Assembly (NCBI GenBank): GCA_022709445.1
Contig: JAKLIU010000091.1
Location: 1 to 7,885 of the forward strand
DNA length: 7,885 nucleotides
Reading direction: 5' to 3'
Source: Spirochaetota bacterium
Lineage (GTDB): Bacteria > Spirochaetota > Spirochaetia > Treponematales > UBA12059
Below, piece after piece: positions 4,611 to 7,885 of the stretch; within the stretch, counting starts at the first letter, position 1, and every line of letters starts with the position of its first letter. Under the pieces are notes generated by a model. It was not told the DNA's origin and searched no databases. It worked only from the letters and a program-made list of their open reading frames with translations. The translations under genes were made by a program, and so were the position numbers.

Positions 4611-6413
4611 CTAGTTGACCAGGAGGCTCTCCACCTGGGCGTTGTACAGCCGCCAGTACGCGCCGTGGGCGGCGACCAGCTGGTCGTGGTTGCCCTGCTC
4701 GACGATGCCGTCCTCCGTGAGCACGAGGATGCGCTCGGCGTGGCGGACCGTGGCCAGGCGGTGGGCGATGATGAAGGTGGTGCGGCCGCGCGACAGGCGC
4801 TCCAGCGATTCGCGTATGGCCAGTTCGCTCATGGTGTCCAGAGAGCTGGTGGCCTCGTCCAGGATCAGGATGGGCGGGTCCTTGAGGAACATGCGCGCTA
4901 TGGCGACGCGCTGCTTCTGGCCGCCGGACAGCTTGACGCCCCGCTCGCCCACCAGGGTGTCGAAGCCCTGGGGCAGGCCGCGGATGAAATCAAGGGCGCT
5001 GGCCGCACCGGCGGCCGCCTCGATCTCCGCCTCGCTGGCGTCCAGGCGCCCGTAGGCTATGTTTTCCCTCACGGTGCCGGAGAACAGGAACACGTCCTGC
5101 TGGACCAGGCCGACGGCCGCCCGCAGGGACGCGAGGGTGGCTTGCCGTATGTCCACGCCGTCCACGGTGATGGAGCCTTCCTCTATTTCATAGAAGCGCG
5201 GGATGAGGGAGCACAGGGTGGTCTTGCCCGCGCCGGAGGGGCCGACGATGGCGACGGTCTCGCCGGCGGCGACGCGCAGGTTGACGCGGTGCAGCACCCG
5301 TTCGCGTCCGTCGCCGTAGCGGAAGCCCACGTCGGTGAAGGCCACCTCTCCGCGAACCTCGCCCCGAACCTCGCCGGATGCGGCATCGCCGGGCGCGGCG
5401 CCGCCGGATGCGGCGCGGCCGCCTGAACCGCTCCCCAGATCGATGGCCCCGGGGGCATCGGCTATGGAGGGCCGGGTGTCCATGATCTCCAGGAAGCGCC
5501 TGAAGCCGGCCGCGCCCTCCTGGAACATCTCCATGGACCTCACCAGCACGTCCAGGGGCTGGAAGAAGCGCGAGACGAACAGGGCGAAGGCCGTGTAGCT
5601 CCCGAGGCTGATGCCGCCGTCCAGGGCGACCATGCCGCCGGCCGCGAGCACCACCACCAGGCCCAGGTTGGACAGGAGTCCCACACCCGAGTTGAACACG
5701 CCTATGTGCCGCACCGAGCGGACCCTTGATTCGCGGAAGCGCTCGTTGCCCTCGTCGAAGAGCCGCGACTCGTAGTCCTCGTTGCCGAAGGCCCGCACCA
5801 CGCGGACCCCGGAGACGCTCTCCTCGATGCGCTCGTTGATGGCCGCCATGGTCTCCTTGTTGCGCCGGAAGGCGGCGCGGAAGCGCCCCCTGAAGCGCCA
5901 GGAGAAAAGCGCCAGCACCGGCACCACGGCGAACACGATCAGGGCCAGGCGCCACTCGATGAGGGCCATGACGACCACGGACCCGGCCAGGCGGACGCTC
6001 GCCACCACCAGGTCCTCCGGCAGGTGGTGCGAGATCTCGGCCAGGTCGAACAGGTCGCCCACGATGCGCGACATGATCTGGCCGGTCTTGGTGTCGTCGA
6101 AGAAGCGCAGGTCCATGGTCTGCAGGTGGCGGAAGATGTCCCGCCTCATGTCGCGCTGGATGTTGACGCCCAGCACGTGGCCCCAGAAGCCCACCACGTA
6201 CTCCAGGCCGGCCCGGACCGCGTACAGGAGGGCCAGGAGGAGGGCGAAGCGGAGGAGGCCGCCCGGGTCGCCGGCGGGCACCAGGACGTCTATCACGCGG
6301 CGCGTGGCCGCGGGGAAGACCAGGTCGGTCAGGGCGAGGGCCAGGGCGCAGGCAAGGTCCAGGGCCAGGAGGCCGCGGTAGGGGCGGTAGTAGGAGACGA
6401 AGCGTTTGAGCAT
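4611..6413 (-). CDS. ABC exporter half-transporter, MsbA/LmrA-like (TMD-NBD fusion)
   Basis: The protein is 600 aa, close to the family's usual length; two copies would form an inner-membrane lipid or multidrug flippase/exporter. The N-terminal half is a type-1 exporter membrane domain (about 1-310) with hydrophobic segments near 15-35, 52-75, 135-175 and 244-290 and the coupling-helix-type FFDDTKTGQIMSRIVGD (104-120). The ATPase domain has Walker A GPSGAGKTT (391-399), Q-loop VQQD (437-440), signature LSGGQ (495-499), Walker B ILILDE (515-520) with the SSLD D-loop, and H-loop His551. All catalytic residues are intact. An unusual low-complexity Gly/Ala/Ser linker (about 325-357) separates the domains. 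The ATG at 6411-6413 has no Shine-Dalgarno, but a promoter-like sequence ends 9 nt upstream. MarC lies 45 bp upstream on the same strand, so co-transcription is possible. As a lone half-transporter it is most likely homodimeric; the substrate is unknown. Confidence 0.93.
   Translation of the reverse strand: MLKRFVSYYRPYRGLLALDLACALALALTDLVFPAATRRVIDVLVPAGDPGGLLRFALLLALLYAVRAGLEYVVGFWGHVLGVNIQRDMRRDIFRHLQTMDLRFFDDTKTGQIMSRIVGDLFDLAEISHHLPEDLVVASVRLAGSVVVMALIEWRLALIVFAVVPVLALFSWRFRGRFRAAFRRNKETMAAINERIEESVSGVRVVRAFGNEDYESRLFDEGNERFRESRVRSVRHIGVFNSGVGLLSNLGLVVVLAAGGMVALDGGISLGSYTAFALFVSRFFQPLDVLVRSMEMFQEGAAGFRRFLEIMDTRPSIADAPGAIDLGSGSGGRAASGGAAPGDAASGEVRGEVRGEVAFTDVGFRYGDGRERVLHRVNLRVAAGETVAIVGPSGAGKTTLCSLIPRFYEIEEGSITVDGVDIRQATLASLRAAVGLVQQDVFLFSGTVRENIAYGRLDASEAEIEAAAGAASALDFIRGLPQGFDTLVGERGVKLSGGQKQRVAIARMFLKDPPILILDEATSSLDTMSELAIRESLERLSRGRTTFIIAHRLATVRHAERILVLTEDGIVEQGNHDQLVAAHGAYWRLYNAQVESLLVN
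5343..5441 (-). repeat. Low-complexity linker with short tandem repeats inside the ABC exporter
   Basis: CGAACCTCGCC occurs at 5353-5363 and 5365-5375 (12-bp period, giving Gly-Glu-Val-Arg repeated). GCCGGATGCGGC occurs at 5373-5384 and 5403-5414 (30-bp period). They encode a flexible Gly/Ala/Ser/Glu stretch between membrane and ATPase domains, probably expanded by slippage. Confidence 0.75.
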
Positions 6414-6422
6414 GGTGGGGCG

Positions 6423-6452
6423 ATGGTAGCGTCGTCCCGGGCCGGGTGTAAA
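6423..6452 (-). promoter_or_regulatory. Candidate promoter of the ABC exporter gene
   Basis: On the minus strand TTTACA (5 of 6), an 18-bp spacer and TACCAT (4 of 6) fill most of the 45-bp gap after MarC. The -10 ends 9 nt before the ATG, so a transcript would be nearly leaderless. The spacer includes the palindromic CCCGGCCCGGG-like run. The match is moderate. Confidence 0.3.
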
Positions 6453-6458
6453 GCGCCG

Positions 6459-7082
6459 TCAGCCGGCGATCACGCCCAGTTTCTGCAGGCCGTCGAAGAC
6501 GAACTGTATGGACAGGCCGGAGAGCACCAGACCCATCATGCGCTCCACCACGGAGACGCCGGTCTTGCCCAGGATGCGGAGGATGAGCCCGCTGGAGCGC
6601 ATGGCCAGGAACTCCAGCACCAGGACCGGCAGGATGCTGGCCAGTAGCAGGCCCGTGGCGGGCAGCCAGGGCTCGGGCCCGGAAGCGTAGAGCATGATGG
6701 TGGTCACCGTGCCGGGACCGGCGATCATGGGTATGGCCAACGGGAAGACGGCCACCGAGCTGGAATCCTGGTCGGCCTCCTCCGCGGATTTCTTGGAGCG
6801 CTTGGGCTGGCCGAAGAGCATCTCCAGGGCGATCAGGAAGAACATGATGCCGCCGGCGACGTAGAAGGCCCCCGGGCTGATGCCGAAGAAGGACAGGATG
6901 AAGCGGCCGCCGACCGCGAAGACGGTCATGACCACGGCCGCGACGGTCACCGACAGGCGCATGGCGCGCCTGCGCTCCGCCTGGTCCAGGTGGCCGGTGG
7001 CGGACAGGAACAGGGGCACGATCCCGATGGGGTCCACCACGATGAGGATGGTGAAGAACATCTGCAGGTATGTGGCGATCAT
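6459..7082 (-). CDS. MarC-family integral membrane protein
   Basis: The protein is 207 aa with six hydrophobic segments, as in the MarC family (inner-membrane proteins of unknown transport function; the E. coli name comes from the multiple-antibiotic-resistance locus, but a role in resistance is not supported). Hallmarks are an N-terminal FTILIVVDPIGIVPLFL segment with the DPIG motif (about 10-26), PLAIPMIAGPGTVTTIMLYASG in the middle (the family's P-x-x-GPG signature), and the end block ERMMGLVLSGLSIQFVFDGLQKL. The ATG at 7080-7082 is chosen because it places DPIG at the usual distance from the start; an in-frame TTG at 7118 would add 12 unconserved residues. No clear Shine-Dalgarno precedes either. 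A weak TATCCT -10-like hexamer ends 6 nt before the ATG. The gene is divergent from trxA. Confidence 0.92.
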   Translation of the reverse strand: MIATYLQMFFTILIVVDPIGIVPLFLSATGHLDQAERRRAMRLSVTVAAVVMTVFAVGGRFILSFFGISPGAFYVAGGIMFFLIALEMLFGQPKRSKKSAEEADQDSSSVAVFPLAIPMIAGPGTVTTIMLYASGPEPWLPATGLLLASILPVLVLEFLAMRSSGLILRILGKTGVSVVERMMGLVLSGLSIQFVFDGLQKLGVIAG

Positions 7083-7127
7083 GTGCGCAGGATACAGGGC
7101 GCGGCACGGCCGGCGCAAGGGGCCAGA

Positions 7128-7156
7128 TTGACAGGGACGCCGGGTATTGTTACTTT
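7128..7156 (+). promoter_or_regulatory. Promoter of the thioredoxin gene
   Basis: A perfect TTGACA (7128-7133), a 17-bp spacer and TACTTT (7151-7156) preceded by TGT, an extended -10, form a plausible sigma70 promoter. The leader would be about 62 nt and contains a GGCGCGCC-rich stretch before the Shine-Dalgarno. Confidence 0.5.
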
Positions 7157-7169
7157 CTACGGATAGAAA
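7154..7169. promoter_or_regulatory. Operator-like inverted repeat at the thioredoxin promoter
   Basis: TTTCTA-CGGA-TAGAAA is a perfect 6-bp inverted repeat that starts in the -10 box and covers the expected start site of the thioredoxin gene. No regulator in the window is an obvious partner, and the site is short enough to be chance. Confidence 0.3.
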
Positions 7170-7225
7170 TCAGCCACCGTCGGCGCGCCCGGCGCGGGCG
7201 ATCCTTCACGCAGGAGCATCCATCC

Positions 7226-7549
7226 ATGAGCGCAGGCATCGAACTGACCTCCAAGAACTTCGCCGCCGAAGTAGAGCAATCCGCCGTCCCCGTGCTGGTG
7301 GACTTCTGGGCCGAGTGGTGCAATCCCTGCCGCATGATCGGGCCCTTCATAGACGACCTGGCCAAGACCTACGCCGGCCGCATCAAGGTCGGCAAGGTGA
7401 ACGTGGACGACGAAAACGAGCTGGCCAGCCGCTTCAACATCGTGTCCATCCCCACCCTCATGGTCTTCAAGGACGGCCAGCCCGTCGTCCAGAAGGTGGG
7501 AGCCCTCCCCAAGCAGGCCATCGAGGCCATGTTCAAGAACCTCATCTAG
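7226..7549 (+). CDS. trxA: Thioredoxin with WCNPC active site
   Basis: The protein is 107 aa, the standard length for thioredoxin 1, a cytoplasmic dithiol reductant fed by thioredoxin reductase. The whole fold is recognisable: VLVDFWAEWCNPCRMIGP (23-40) with the buried Asp26, redox cysteines C32 and C35, cis-Pro76 in SIPTLMVF (74-81), and the GALPKQAIEAMF C-terminal helix. The active site is Cys-Asn-Pro-Cys where nearly all thioredoxins have Cys-Gly-Pro-Cys, which may shift the redox potential or partner range. AGGAG at 7212-7216 lies 9 nt before the ATG at 7226-7228. There is no signal peptide, so it acts in the cytosol. It is divergent from MarC and converges on the lamin-tail gene with only 6 bp between stop codons. 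Confidence 0.95.
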   Translation: MSAGIELTSKNFAAEVEQSAVPVLVDFWAEWCNPCRMIGPFIDDLAKTYAGRIKVGKVNVDDENELASRFNIVSIPTLMVFKDGQPVVQKVGALPKQAIEAMFKNLI

Positions 7550-7555
7550 CCGGTT

Positions 7556-7885
7556 TCAGGGCTCGTAGGTCTCGTCCGAGTTCGGTTCTCCCGGCGTGGC
7601 CCCCCTGGACGGGACGATGTGCCAGTCGCCAGCGGAATCCGTGTCCGCCCCGCTCGAGGAACGGCACATGGACCGCGTGGCCGTCGTGCCCGCCGACCTG
7701 AAGCAATCCTCGGGCCGCGCCTCCTCCCCCTCAGCCAGCCAATTCCCCCCGTCCACCAGCCAGCACACCCTGTCCCTGAACGCAGCGGTCCCGAAGCCGG
7801 CGTAATCGGCGTCCGAGTCCGAATACCGCTCGCTGTACAGGAATGCGTCCGCCACGCTCCCCATGGGGGCGATGGCCAGGCTGAG
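7556..7885 (-). CDS. Lamin-tail-domain protein, C-terminal end only (truncated by window edge)
   Basis: The frame is open from the right edge to TGA at 7556-7558, giving about 109 residues that are the C terminus of a longer protein; the Met at 7864 is probably internal because codons before it are also open and coding-like. The order of segments fits the last half of a lamin tail domain: a DYAGFGTAAFRDRVCWLVDGGNWL strand pair, then GADTDSAGDWHIVPSRGATPGEPN, whose D-x-x-x-DW and TPGxPN pattern is the typical end of bacterial lamin tail domains. These are usually found on secreted or surface proteins, often with nucleases or other beta domains; what precedes it here is outside the window. Three Cys residues could form disulfides. 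No terminator separates it from the convergent thioredoxin gene. Confidence 0.7.
   Translation of the reverse strand, partial: LSLAIAPMGSVADAFLYSERYSDSDADYAGFGTAAFRDRVCWLVDGGNWLAEGEEARPEDCFRSAGTTATRSMCRSSSGADTDSAGDWHIVPSRGATPGEPNSDETYEP

Noticed and set aside
5188..7107. Minus-strand frame of 639 codons spanning MarC and the ABC exporter
   Set aside because: It is a shifted frame of two well-recognised genes; the Pro/Arg/Gly-rich product has no domains.
7083..7118. TTG start at 7118 for MarC
   Set aside because: It adds residues before the first membrane segment that the family lacks, and no Shine-Dalgarno precedes it.

Overview
This is a GC-rich (clearly above 60% by eye) chromosomal window from a bacterium. 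The gene content is DTW-domain tRNA modification, MarC, thioredoxin, an MsbA-like exporter, a lysine/proline/alanine-rich histone H1-like protein and a lamin-tail-domain protein. It fits a double-membrane bacterium. A high-GC spirochaete or a deltaproteobacterium-like lineage is my best guess, but nothing here proves it.

Layout. 1-478 (-): start of a KPA-rich, H1-like protein with a 36-bp tandem repeat, cut by the window edge. 602-1237 (+): DTW-domain tRNA-uridine aminocarboxypropyltransferase. 1327-4234 (-): a tightly coupled four-gene operon read from right to left: ABC ATPase, permease 1, permease 2, and a short GntR/YtrA-type repressor as the last gene. Its promoter lies at about 4265-4292 and carries a perfect TGTACTA-N6-TAGTACA palindrome over the expected start site. 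The simplest reading is that the distal GntR gene product represses its own operon. 4611-6413 (-): MsbA/LmrA-like ABC exporter half-transporter. 6459-7082 (-): MarC-family membrane protein. 7226-7549 (+): thioredoxin with an unusual WCNPC active site. 7556-7885 (-): C-terminal end of a lamin-tail-domain protein.

The most interesting observation is a pair of related, structured repeats in opposite orientation (1230-1308 and 4301-4444) that bracket exactly the regulated ABC/GntR operon and its promoter. They share 52 of 68 ungapped positions. This includes a GTTTCGC-N3-GCGAAAC hairpin whose outer base pairs differ between copies yet stay paired, and a 10/10 GTCACTGATC block. Copy 1 supplies the stop codon of the DTW gene. 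The operon may therefore be a cassette bounded by inverted repeats, or the copies may be members of a dispersed REP/MITE-like family that happen to flank it. Only a genome search can tell these apart.

A second pattern is in the operon's translation signals. Both permeases end in a conserved Arg-Arg-Met-Glu-Ala motif whose ATGGAGGCG codons double as the Shine-Dalgarno of the next gene, each time with a 6-nt spacer. By contrast, the DTW, ABC exporter and MarC genes lack a recognisable Shine-Dalgarno and have -10-like hexamers 6-9 nt before the ATG, which could mean leaderless transcripts.
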